Positions 55,952 to 64,000 of a DNA stretch of 64,000 bases are shown here, one piece after another. The notes under the pieces were generated by a model. That model had not been told where the DNA came from. It made no database searches and saw nothing but the letters and a program-made list of their open reading frames with translations. A program made the position numbers and the translations under genes. Numbering within the stretch: the stretch's first letter is position 1; each line of letters opens with the position of its first letter. Source of the stretch: Kordia periserrulae (lineage in GTDB: Bacteria; Bacteroidota; Bacteroidia; Flavobacteriales; Flavobacteriaceae); assembly GCF_003054265.1 (NCBI RefSeq), contig NZ_QBKT01000001.1:868001-932000 (forward strand), in the 5' to 3' direction.

Positions 55952-57244
55952 ATGTTAGAAAGTTTATTAGAAGCACTCCAATTTTCTCCCAATAATATTC
56001 CGCTCAAACTTCAAATTGCCAAACTCTATATGCAACAAGGAAGTTTCGCCGAAGCGGAACAACAATTGATTGAAATCATCGATTTAGACAACCATCATGT
56101 AGAAGCCAAATACGAACTGGCAAACTGCTTTTACAAACAGCAAAAATTAACCGCCGCAGAAGTATTGCTTGAAGAAATCATCAAAAAGAAAACCGATAAA
56201 AAGTACTTGGAATTGCTGTGTTATTGTCAAATCAACCAAGAAAATTACAGCGATGCGCAAGAAACCTATAAAGAATTGTTGGAACTTGATTCCAGCTACG
56301 AAAACGAGGATTTTGACAATGTATTAAAAGTAAATACAACTCGTGAACCTGATTTTATCGACGAAGACGGTTTGTCGTTCCTCAAAAAACCAACGACCAA
56401 TTTTGCCAGTATTGGCGGCATGGAAGACATCAAAAAGGAAATCGATTTAAAAATCATCAAACCTTTAGAACACCGCGATTTGTACAAAGCGTACGGCAAA
56501 AAAATTGGTGGTGGCATTCTTTTGTACGGTCCGCCAGGTTGCGGAAAAACACACATTGCACGTGCCACAGCAGGCGAAATCAACGCGAATTTTATCAGTG
56601 TTGGTATCAACGATATTTTGGACATGTGGATTGGAAACTCGGAGAAAAACCTGCACGAAATCTTTGAAACAGCTCGAAACAATACACCGTGTGTCATTTT
56701 TATTGATGAAATAGATGCGCTTGGCGCGAATCGGAATGATGTCAATAAAACTTCGGGAAGAAGCGTTATCAATCAGTTTTTAGCAGAATTGGACGGAATT
56801 GACGCAGATAACGATGGAATCTTAGTGTTAGGCGCAACCAACGCGCCGTGGCATTTGGATCCTGCATTTCGCCGTCCAGGACGTTTTGACAGAATCATCT
56901 TTGTATCGCCTCCCGATGTGGAAGCCAAAGCAGCTATTTTTAACATTCATCTTCAAGAAAAACCGACGGAAACCATCGATTATATGGCGTTGGCAAAAGC
57001 TGCCAAAGAATTTTCAGGAGCCGATATTCAAGCAGCCATTGATGTGGCGGTGGAAACCAAATTAGAAGCTTCTTTCAAAGATGGCATTCCAAAACCACTC
57101 AGTACCAAAGATATTTTAAAAGCCATCAAAAAGATAAAACCGAGTACCAAAGAATGGTTTATTTCCTCAAAAAATTATGCCTTGTATGCCAATGACAGCG
57201 GATTGTACGATGATATTTTAGCGTATTTAAACATAAAAAAATGA
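55952..57244 (+). CDS. AAA+ ATPase with N-terminal TPR, Cdc48-like
   Basis: 430 aa. Residues about 10-120 are TPR-like helices, then the AAA core: Walker A GPPGCGKT (193-200), Walker B IDEIDAL (251-257), and an arginine finger region RRPGRFDR (about 315). One AAA module, unlike two in Cdc48. The helical lid ends with KDILKAIKKIKP. Likely a hexameric unfoldase or remodelling ATPase whose TPR domain selects partners. It overlaps the next TPR gene by 4 bases, so both are made together. Confidence 0.9.
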   Translation: MLESLLEALQFSPNNIPLKLQIAKLYMQQGSFAEAEQQLIEIIDLDNHHVEAKYELANCFYKQQKLTAAEVLLEEIIKKKTDKKYLELLCYCQINQENYSDAQETYKELLELDSSYENEDFDNVLKVNTTREPDFIDEDGLSFLKKPTTNFASIGGMEDIKKEIDLKIIKPLEHRDLYKAYGKKIGGGILLYGPPGCGKTHIARATAGEINANFISVGINDILDMWIGNSEKNLHEIFETARNNTPCVIFIDEIDALGANRNDVNKTSGRSVINQFLAELDGIDADNDGILVLGATNAPWHLDPAFRRPGRFDRIIFVSPPDVEAKAAIFNIHLQEKPTETIDYMALAKAAKEFSGADIQAAIDVAVETKLEASFKDGIPKPLSTKDILKAIKKIKPSTKEWFISSKNYALYANDSGLYDDILAYLNIKK

Positions 57245-58470
57245 TGGAGTCAAAAAATCATCTACGCGGTGTACAACTGTTCGAATTGGGACGTTTTCAA
57301 GAAGCCATAACTTACTTGAGTGAAGCTGTTGCGGAAAGTGTGTACAACTATCCAAGCAAATACTATTTGGCGTTGAGCTATTTTAATGTGAGCGATTATA
57401 CCAAATCTTCTCAAATTATTGACGAATTGCTCAGCGAAACACCTAATGAAGGCAATTTATTCTTTCTAAAAGCACAAATAGCTTCTCGATTGGACAAACT
57501 CCAAGACGCTATTGCGTTGGTGAATAAAAGTATTGAACTCGATCCGTATCAAGCTGATTATTTTGGGTTTAAAGGTGCGTTGTTGATGGATAAAAAGAAA
57601 TTTGAAGAAGCCTTATATTTTGTGAACGAAGGATTGCAACTCGATCCGAAAAATGCGGCTTGTTTAAACATTCGTGCGCGACTACTAACGAAATTAAATC
57701 GTAAAGAAGAAGCCAATCAAACCGTAGAACATATTTTATTTGACAATGCGGAGGATGATTACGCTCATGCCAACGTTGGTTGGGTTTCATTGGAAAATGG
57801 CGATACTAAAAAAGCCTTACATCATTTCAAACAAGCACTACAACTCAATCCGAACATGCAATACGCACGCGAAGGTATGGCAACCGCGATTAAATCGAAA
57901 AATGTATTGTACAAATGGTATCTTCAATATGCCTTTTGGATGAGCAAACAATCCTCGCGCAATCAATGGATTTTTATCATCGGATTGTATGTGGCGTATC
58001 GTTTGGGCGTAAAAGTGTTAGAAGCATCCGACTTGACCTTTTTAGTCATTCCGCTTATCATTGTATATTTAGTTTTCGTACTCGGCGGCTGGATTATGGA
58101 ATCATTATCCAACACTATTTTATTGGGCGATTCGTACGGAAAATATCTATTAACCGACAATGAAAAATACAGTGGTTACGCATTTGGCGGATTGACCTTA
58201 GCGGGAATTGTAGGTGTCATTTTGTTCTTCGCACTCCACAATCCGTTGTATATGCTTTGGGGATTTACCTGTTTTTGTGCATTATTGCCGTTGCCAGGTT
58301 CCTTTTTGCGAAACTCCAAAAACGGACGAATGATTGGACTTTTCTACGGAATTACCATGTTGTGCGTCGGTTTCTTAGGAATGCTGTTTACCACAGACAT
58401 CATGCTCGTTGGCGGCATTGTGTTGGGAATGATGGTGATTTACACGTGGGTTTTTAATTTTATTTCGTAG
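57241..58470 (+). CDS. TPR protein with C-terminal membrane helices
   Basis: 409 aa. About five TPR units span residues 5-205 (PYQADYFGFKGALLMDKKKFEEA and similar), then from about 235 to 409 there are roughly six membrane helices. No signal peptide. It should present the TPR face in the cytosol from a membrane anchor. Its start overlaps the AAA gene, suggesting that the ATPase works on or with this membrane protein. It overlaps the next convergent gene by 11 bases at the 3' ends. Confidence 0.85.
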   Translation: MMESKNHLRGVQLFELGRFQEAITYLSEAVAESVYNYPSKYYLALSYFNVSDYTKSSQIIDELLSETPNEGNLFFLKAQIASRLDKLQDAIALVNKSIELDPYQADYFGFKGALLMDKKKFEEALYFVNEGLQLDPKNAACLNIRARLLTKLNRKEEANQTVEHILFDNAEDDYAHANVGWVSLENGDTKKALHHFKQALQLNPNMQYAREGMATAIKSKNVLYKWYLQYAFWMSKQSSRNQWIFIIGLYVAYRLGVKVLEASDLTFLVIPLIIVYLVFVLGGWIMESLSNTILLGDSYGKYLLTDNEKYSGYAFGGLTLAGIVGVILFFALHNPLYMLWGFTCFCALLPLPGSFLRNSKNGRMIGLFYGITMLCVGFLGMLFTTDIMLVGGIVLGMMVIYTWVFNFIS

Positions 58471-59389
58471 GCTTATCTAGAATAATATATAATTCGCGCT
58501 GTATTTCTTTGCCATAAATTGCAGTAGCGAAGTCAGATTCAAAATAATAAACCTCCTTATTTTCCAAGAGAGTTTCAGCCGTTTTTTGTAATTGTTTAAA
58601 AGACATTTCTTTACCATTTAAAACCACCAACGGATCATTGGTTTTCGCATAGTGACCTATACCTCCCATAATTAGCATTGATTCAGTCGCTTTTACGGTA
58701 AAATTCGTTGAAATTTCTTCACGATTCAACACATAATTTTCAGTATCAAACAACTTAAACTGTTTTCTTTTCTTAAAGTTTACTTCATCATACGATATTC
58801 TAATCACGTTGGCATCATCTAGCAACGCTGTTGGAATTTTCATAGAAAAAGCACCCCTTTCTGAGCTATATACTGTAATTGCTTTTTGAAGTGTTATCAA
58901 CGTAATTTTAGCATTTTCAATAGGCGTTTCTTCTTTGTCTGATAACACAGTTCCTGTAAACGTTACAAAACCACTCGGTTTGGTTGCAGGTTTGGATTGC
59001 TTTCGCTTAAAGTTTGATTTAGAAGACAATGTATTGCTATGTTGAACGAATTCTGTCGCTGTTTTCTCCGTTTGCTGTGCTTGTACTGTAGAAACCGCCA
59101 ATGTAGAAGCCAATAAAATACTCGCGGCAACATTGGAATACGGTATTTTGAATGTTTTTTGCGCTTCAAACGCTAATAAAGGTGTTTCTAATTGCGTTTT
59201 GGTCAAGCGTGCACAAATTTGTCCTTTTGAGTTTTGGACTTTCTCCGTAATTTCTGCTTGACTCAACTTGGTAAAATCAATGACGTTTTTGGCACAAACA
59301 TCACAAAAGCTTCCGTGTTCATTCGGTGTCATGTTTTCCCACCGTTCACTACACGGTTTGTTGATTTTTAAATACGTATTTTTCATCAT
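58460..59389 (-). CDS. Carboxypeptidase-regulatory-like domain protein with N-terminal Cys motif
   Basis: 309 aa. The N-terminus has a four-Cys layout: KPCSERWENM, then FCDVCAKNVIDF, then QICARL, a motif I associate with flavobacterial proteins of this type; it may bind metal. A hydrophobic segment (about 85-105, NVAASILLASTLAV) follows, so residues 1-80 face the cytosol and the remainder faces the periplasm. A carboxypeptidase-like regulatory domain (about 140-215) has FTGTVLSDKEETPIENAKITL. Often next to DUF or TonB proteins in relatives; not seen here. Function unknown. Confidence 0.75.
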   Translation of the reverse strand: MMKNTYLKINKPCSERWENMTPNEHGSFCDVCAKNVIDFTKLSQAEITEKVQNSKGQICARLTKTQLETPLLAFEAQKTFKIPYSNVAASILLASTLAVSTVQAQQTEKTATEFVQHSNTLSSKSNFKRKQSKPATKPSGFVTFTGTVLSDKEETPIENAKITLITLQKAITVYSSERGAFSMKIPTALLDDANVIRISYDEVNFKKRKQFKLFDTENYVLNREEISTNFTVKATESMLIMGGIGHYAKTNDPLVVLNGKEMSFKQLQKTAETLLENKEVYYFESDFATAIYGKEIQRELYIILDKPTK

Positions 59390-59467
59390 CGGTTTATAAT
59401 ATCTTTTGAAAGTACCTATTTATCGCATAAAATCAAAAACTATTAAGAAAGCTTTCACTTTTTTTAA

Positions 59468-60502
<1,035 letters not shown>

Positions 60503-60507
60503 TTTTG

Positions 60508-60912
60508 ATGAAAGCCGCCGTTTCCATATTTGTTTTTTTGATTGCAGCTGGAATGGCTATAGTATTTATCCTGAGTGTAAAAGAATCAGAAAAAATAACT
60601 AAAACTCAGCCGATTTTAATCTGTGGCTACACATTTTTAGAAGAACATCTTACGGAAGCGCAAAAACAAGGAGAAGCGTTATTTAAAATAAAATGTGCTG
60701 CTTGCCATAAATTAGATGCTCAATCTACTGGACCGCCATTGCGCTCTGTAAAAGCTCGCTATGAAGAAGAAAAAGAAATCAGTATAGATTCATTCCTAAG
60801 TGTAAGGCGCGCATCATTTACGGAAATTTTTAACTCAAAAGAACGCAAGTGCCTTATTCCACCAGAAATAACCAATGCTGACATTCAAAATATTTTACAA
60901 TACACACAATAA
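60508..60912 (+). CDS. Small membrane-anchored cytochrome c, no Met ligand
   Basis: 134 aa. N-terminal anchor (about 4-22), then one heme motif CAACH (Cys63, Cys66, His67). After it there is no methionine anywhere in the protein, and the usual Met region reads KCLIPPEI with Cys115. So the sixth heme ligand is not a Met, and may be Cys115, a His or Lys, or absent. Start: ATG at 60508. It follows hemB by 5 bases and precedes the DinB-like gene by 5 bases. Confidence 0.85.
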   Translation: MKAAVSIFVFLIAAGMAIVFILSVKESEKITKTQPILICGYTFLEEHLTEAQKQGEALFKIKCAACHKLDAQSTGPPLRSVKARYEEEKEISIDSFLSVRRASFTEIFNSKERKCLIPPEITNADIQNILQYTQ

Positions 60913-60917
60913 TTTTT

Positions 60918-61424
60918 ATGAAAATATATACGCTCTTACTTTTTGTTACAACGCTTTCAGTTGCTAACGCACAAGACACACCAATTTCTGCATTTTTAGA
61001 GAAATGGGAAAACTCTAAAAATTATTTAGTTGAAATAGCAGAATTGATGCCAGAAGACAAATACGATTACAAACCTACGGAGCGTCAAAAAACGTTTCGT
61101 GAGCAACTCTTACACATCAAACAAAATATGGATTGGTTGAGTAGCACTTATTTTTCCACCGAAAAAAAGAAAACAAAAGAAAAAACACCGAAGACGAAAG
61201 CTGATATCATTGCTGCATTAAAAACTTCTTTTGAGCAAACAGCAACGATTGTAAAAACCGCGAAGGAACGTGATTTAAAAGAAATTGTAGAATTTTTCGC
61301 TGGTCCTAAAACCAAATTGCAGATTTTAAATCTGTTGCAAGACCATGTTACACATCACAGAGGACAACTCATCGTTTATTTAAACTTAAATGATATCAAG
61401 CCACCGAGATATCGTGGTTGGTAA
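60918..61424 (+). CDS. Secreted DinB-like protein
   Basis: 168 aa with a signal peptide ending NAQD. The DinB four-helix pattern has LLHIKQN and then DHVTHHRGQLIVYL, giving three histidines in the places of the family's metal ligands. DinB-like proteins act as thiol-dependent S-transferases; a periplasmic one suggests another role. It ends 63 bases before the convergent T9SS gene stop. Possibly one transcript with hemB and the cytochrome gene. Confidence 0.85.
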   Translation: MKIYTLLLFVTTLSVANAQDTPISAFLEKWENSKNYLVEIAELMPEDKYDYKPTERQKTFREQLLHIKQNMDWLSSTYFSTEKKKTKEKTPKTKADIIAALKTSFEQTATIVKTAKERDLKEIVEFFAGPKTKLQILNLLQDHVTHHRGQLIVYLNLNDIKPPRYRGW

Positions 61425-61487
61425 TATATCAAAAGAGAGCCTGCGTTGCCACAGACTCCCTTTCTCCATCGTTAAAACTAAAACCAA

Positions 61488-63401
61488 CTATTCTTTTACC
61501 AATTGCTTTACGGTAGTTCGGTTGCCATCTGTGGTAATTTTACAGAAATAAATTCCCGTATTCCACTTTTGAATATTTACGTTATGCACACCGTCTGTAA
61601 TTGGTGATTTGTGATATGTAATACCACGCACATCTGTAATTTGAACCGATACTGTTTTGAATTCTTCGTAGTCTTCAATTATAATTTCAATATTTGACTT
61701 TCCAGGGTTTGGAGACATTCTAAAACGTATATCATCTCTTATTACTAAAGGCGGTACTGTAAATGGATGCGTTCCTGAAACGGTAGATTCTCCATTATTA
61801 CAAATGGCTGTTACTGAAAAACTATACTCTCCAGGTACTAAATTTGCTGTATAGTTTGTATCCGCAGTATTGTAAGTGTACAATAAAACTCCTGTGTTGC
61901 TATAAACCTTAATTTGGTAATAATCTACACCTGCTTGCCCATTCCATGAAAAATCTACTGGTCGCGTATTAGATCCAATATTTAAGTCTGTTGCATCTAC
62001 AGCAAGACCTGTAACTACATCAATTCCACATACTTTACACTCTTCTGTACGATACGCAAAACCAATATTTGTGTTGATATTTACATTGCCATCACCATTG
62101 GTGTCTGATAAGTTGTCCCATGGCGCATAAAGCGTTTGGTGTGCTCCTATAGTATTTAGCAATGCTGTTGAACCAGGAAGTCCTAACGCTCCAGAAACCC
62201 ATTTCCCATATTGTTCCATACAGCATTCAGGATTTGAATTATTAAACGGCAATACTGCTGATAGTAAGTAAGCACTTCTATGCTCTGAGTCACTAACAAA
62301 CTTTCCTTTCCCTTTTCCATAAATATAACCTTTAGAAATCATAGATACCGTGACAATATGATTTGGTTCCAAAGTAACCGCTCCGATATAATCCATAGAA
62401 AAACTTCCTGATTCTGAACCATCTTCTTCTTCTTGATAATGTATATCAATTGGCGTTTGAAAAACATTGACAATTTGCGAGCCAACTTGCGTAACGGAAG
62501 TACCCCAGTTAATTGGAGCACCAGTATTTATAGCTACAACAATTCCCACAATGGAAGATGCTAAATCAATTGTATTCATCCAAAATTCAGGATTCCAAGT
62601 ATCATCTTGTGCTCTTGACAATTGAAACTGTCCACCTGCTAGTACCGTAATTTGTGTATCTGTTTGGTATTGATCAACAGCAAATAAAGCAACGTCATCT
62701 TCTACAGCGGCAAAACTCGAATGCGTTCCCCAACCGCCTGTTGCAGAAGTTGCTACCCATGAATCACCATAATAATTTGCGCGTAAATCTATGGTTTTTC
62801 CACAGCCACAATCTTCTGGTAGCAAACTTCCGTTAGTGCAGATGTAATTAAATGACATACGTGCATAACTATTTGAGGATGTTTCATCACCACTTACCGA
62901 CTTTTCATATTCATATTCATTGTTGGTGGTTGGAGAGTTTAACTTTAATCGTTGACTTGTTGCGGCTCCTGCAATAGATTCTGCATACCATGTAGTCAGT
63001 CCGCTTTGGTTTTCTGGTGGTGAAAATTGATTGGAATAATTTGCCGCTACATCATACGAGGAATTTACCGTAAGTACCGCACAATTACAATCGGTATCTC
63101 TTGAACCACCGCGCAATTGTTTTAAAAGTATGGCAACTTTTGGCTGCATTTCTGGTGAAATGTCTTGTGTAGCTAGGAACTCATCTAAAGGAAGTTGATT
63201 ATCTCTCTTATTTTGCCAATCTTTTATTTGATTAAATAGTTCTAGCGTGATTTCAATATTATCACCTTCAATTCTTGTGTTTTGCGATTCTTTCACTTCT
63301 TGCGCCATTGCTGTATGCGTAGCAAGGCTAAATGCTAATACAACTAGAAACATCATTAGGCATTTTTGCGCAAATGATTGTTTAAAAATATTGTTTTTCA
63401 T
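61488..63401 (-). CDS. Secreted protein with FnIII-like domain and T9SS sorting domain
   Basis: 637 aa. Signal peptide ends at HTAMAQE. N-terminal region has an LPLDEFLATQDISPEM stretch, then a GGSRDTDCNCAVL Cys pair and GCGKTIDLR. Residues about 470-560 look like an FnIII domain (PVDFSWNGQAGVDYYQIKVY), then a T9SS type A sorting domain (MSPNPGKSNIEI to VKQLVKE). No enzyme motif is recognised. A stem AAAGCATC/GATGCTTT (63455-63476) lies upstream in the gap to the next gene. Confidence 0.8.
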   Translation of the reverse strand: MKNNIFKQSFAQKCLMMFLVVLAFSLATHTAMAQEVKESQNTRIEGDNIEITLELFNQIKDWQNKRDNQLPLDEFLATQDISPEMQPKVAILLKQLRGGSRDTDCNCAVLTVNSSYDVAANYSNQFSPPENQSGLTTWYAESIAGAATSQRLKLNSPTTNNEYEYEKSVSGDETSSNSYARMSFNYICTNGSLLPEDCGCGKTIDLRANYYGDSWVATSATGGWGTHSSFAAVEDDVALFAVDQYQTDTQITVLAGGQFQLSRAQDDTWNPEFWMNTIDLASSIVGIVVAINTGAPINWGTSVTQVGSQIVNVFQTPIDIHYQEEEDGSESGSFSMDYIGAVTLEPNHIVTVSMISKGYIYGKGKGKFVSDSEHRSAYLLSAVLPFNNSNPECCMEQYGKWVSGALGLPGSTALLNTIGAHQTLYAPWDNLSDTNGDGNVNINTNIGFAYRTEECKVCGIDVVTGLAVDATDLNIGSNTRPVDFSWNGQAGVDYYQIKVYSNTGVLLYTYNTADTNYTANLVPGEYSFSVTAICNNGESTVSGTHPFTVPPLVIRDDIRFRMSPNPGKSNIEIIIEDYEEFKTVSVQITDVRGITYHKSPITDGVHNVNIQKWNTGIYFCKITTDGNRTTVKQLVKE

Positions 63402-63647
63402 AATTTAAATGTTTTATTGTTCGGAACAAACTTAGTGTGTGAAGTCGCGTAAAAAAAGCATCGTTATTGATGCTTTATAAAGGAATAGCACGTTTTTTAT
63501 AAAGCGTCAATTCCTTATTCCTATCAAAAAAAGCGTTCTGAATCAGAAAAACAGTGAAAAGACAAAAACTTTTCAGATTCCGAAGACATATCTCAAAAAT
63601 TGAGCAAAATATTAGCTAAATTCGCCATATACAATTTTTAAATCATC

Positions 63648-64000
63648 ATGACACTATTAGTACTCTACGCAATAATTTCTATTTTCTTTTCTTTTTTATG
63701 CTCCATTTTGGAAGCTGTATTGTTAAGCGTAACACCAACGTTTGTCAATATTAAAAGTAAAGAAGGAAAACCGTATGCCGATAATTTAAAAGCGTTAAAG
63801 CAAGATGTAGACAAACCGTTAATTGCTATTTTAACACTCAATACCATTGCACATACTGTTGGCGCCATCATGGTAGGAACAGAAGCCAAAAAACTGTATG
63901 GTGATGAAGACAGTTACGGTGTATTTATCATTTCGGTAATTATGACGATTTTAATTTTGGTGGCTTCTGAAATCATTCCAAAAACGATTGGCGCGATGTA
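63648..64000 (+). CDS. CNNM/DUF21 (hemolysin-family) membrane protein, 3' end cut by window
   Basis: 117 codons visible from ATG 63648. DUF21 has three or four membrane segments; the GxxLxxxE-like helices and ASEIIPKTIGA near the end are the signature of the CNNM/CorC family. In full length these carry CBS and CorC-HlyC domains and export Mg2+ or Na+. The first 250 bp of the gap upstream (63402-63647) have a stem AAAGCATC/GATGCTTT at 63455-63476. Confidence 0.85.
   Translation, partial: MTLLVLYAIISIFFSFLCSILEAVLLSVTPTFVNIKSKEGKPYADNLKALKQDVDKPLIAILTLNTIAHTVGAIMVGTEAKKLYGDEDSYGVFIISVIMTILILVASEIIPKTIGAM

Noticed and set aside
56296-56772. 158-codon frame opposite the AAA ATPase gene
   Set aside because: The AAA motifs on the plus strand are intact; the minus frame is a shadow.

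Overview
The window reads as chromosomal DNA of a marine-type member of the Flavobacteriaceae (Bacteroidota), possibly close to Kordia. The reasons are AT-rich DNA, several secreted proteins ending in a type IX secretion (T9SS) type A sorting domain, flavobacterial -7 promoter boxes (TAnnTTTG), few Shine-Dalgarno sequences, and typical families (DUF3109, DUF6503, TraB/GumN, PA0069-type radical SAM). The genus is a guess from gene content. I see no rRNA, tRNA, CRISPR array, intact insertion sequence or prophage. 54 protein-gene features are listed, two cut by the window edges and one a small gene remnant.

Layout. 1-7 kb: two secreted T9SS cargo proteins (an Asp-box repeat protein cut at the window start, and an M4 metallopeptidase), then dgt (dGTPase). 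7-10.5 kb: a PiT phosphate transporter with a PhoU-like tail and a DUF6503 protein. 10.8-15.2 kb: nrdB-nrdA (class Ia ribonucleotide reductase) and a DUF3109 protein. 15.4-23 kb: mostly housekeeping genes (MarC, FAD oxidoreductase, S41 protease, dCMP deaminase, HupE-like, TerB-DnaJ, bacilliredoxin, PlsC, HD hydrolase) with one small Cys-rich gene at 19.3 kb that looks like an orphan class I lanthipeptide precursor. 23-30 kb: an AraC regulator, small secreted proteins and lipoproteins, a radical SAM protein, and a tandem pair of paralogous T9SS cargo proteins. 30-38.6 kb: enoyl-CoA hydratase, sensor kinase, hemJ, a large Asp-box protein, a MATE exporter and hemH, all on the minus strand. 39-42.7 kb: a 1149-residue TraB/GumN protein. 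43-60.5 kb: a PLP enzyme, an AraC regulator and the heme pathway genes hemA, hemC-hemD (fused), hemE, hemF and hemB, with other genes between them. 60.5-64 kb: a small cytochrome c, a DinB-like protein, another T9SS cargo protein and the start of a CNNM/DUF21 protein.

How the genes work together. The window encodes most of the C5 heme route: HemA, HemB, HemC/HemD, HemE, HemF, HemJ and HemH. That is glutamyl-tRNA to protoheme through protoporphyrin, with only glutamate-1-semialdehyde aminomutase (HemL) absent. NrdAB, dCMP deaminase and dGTPase cover dNTP supply and balance. The T9SS proteins, lipoproteins and M4 peptidase fit a surface-digesting lifestyle.

Main points for a second look: the orphan lanthipeptide-like precursor; an FRG-domain gene inserted between a thioesterase gene and a decayed second copy of that gene's 3' end; an apparent dead site-2-protease relative beside hemF; a cytochrome c with no methionine for the sixth heme ligand; a MITE-like element and a matching hairpin pair around the PLP enzyme; DnaA-box-like sites upstream of nrdB; and several families of dispersed intergenic repeats.
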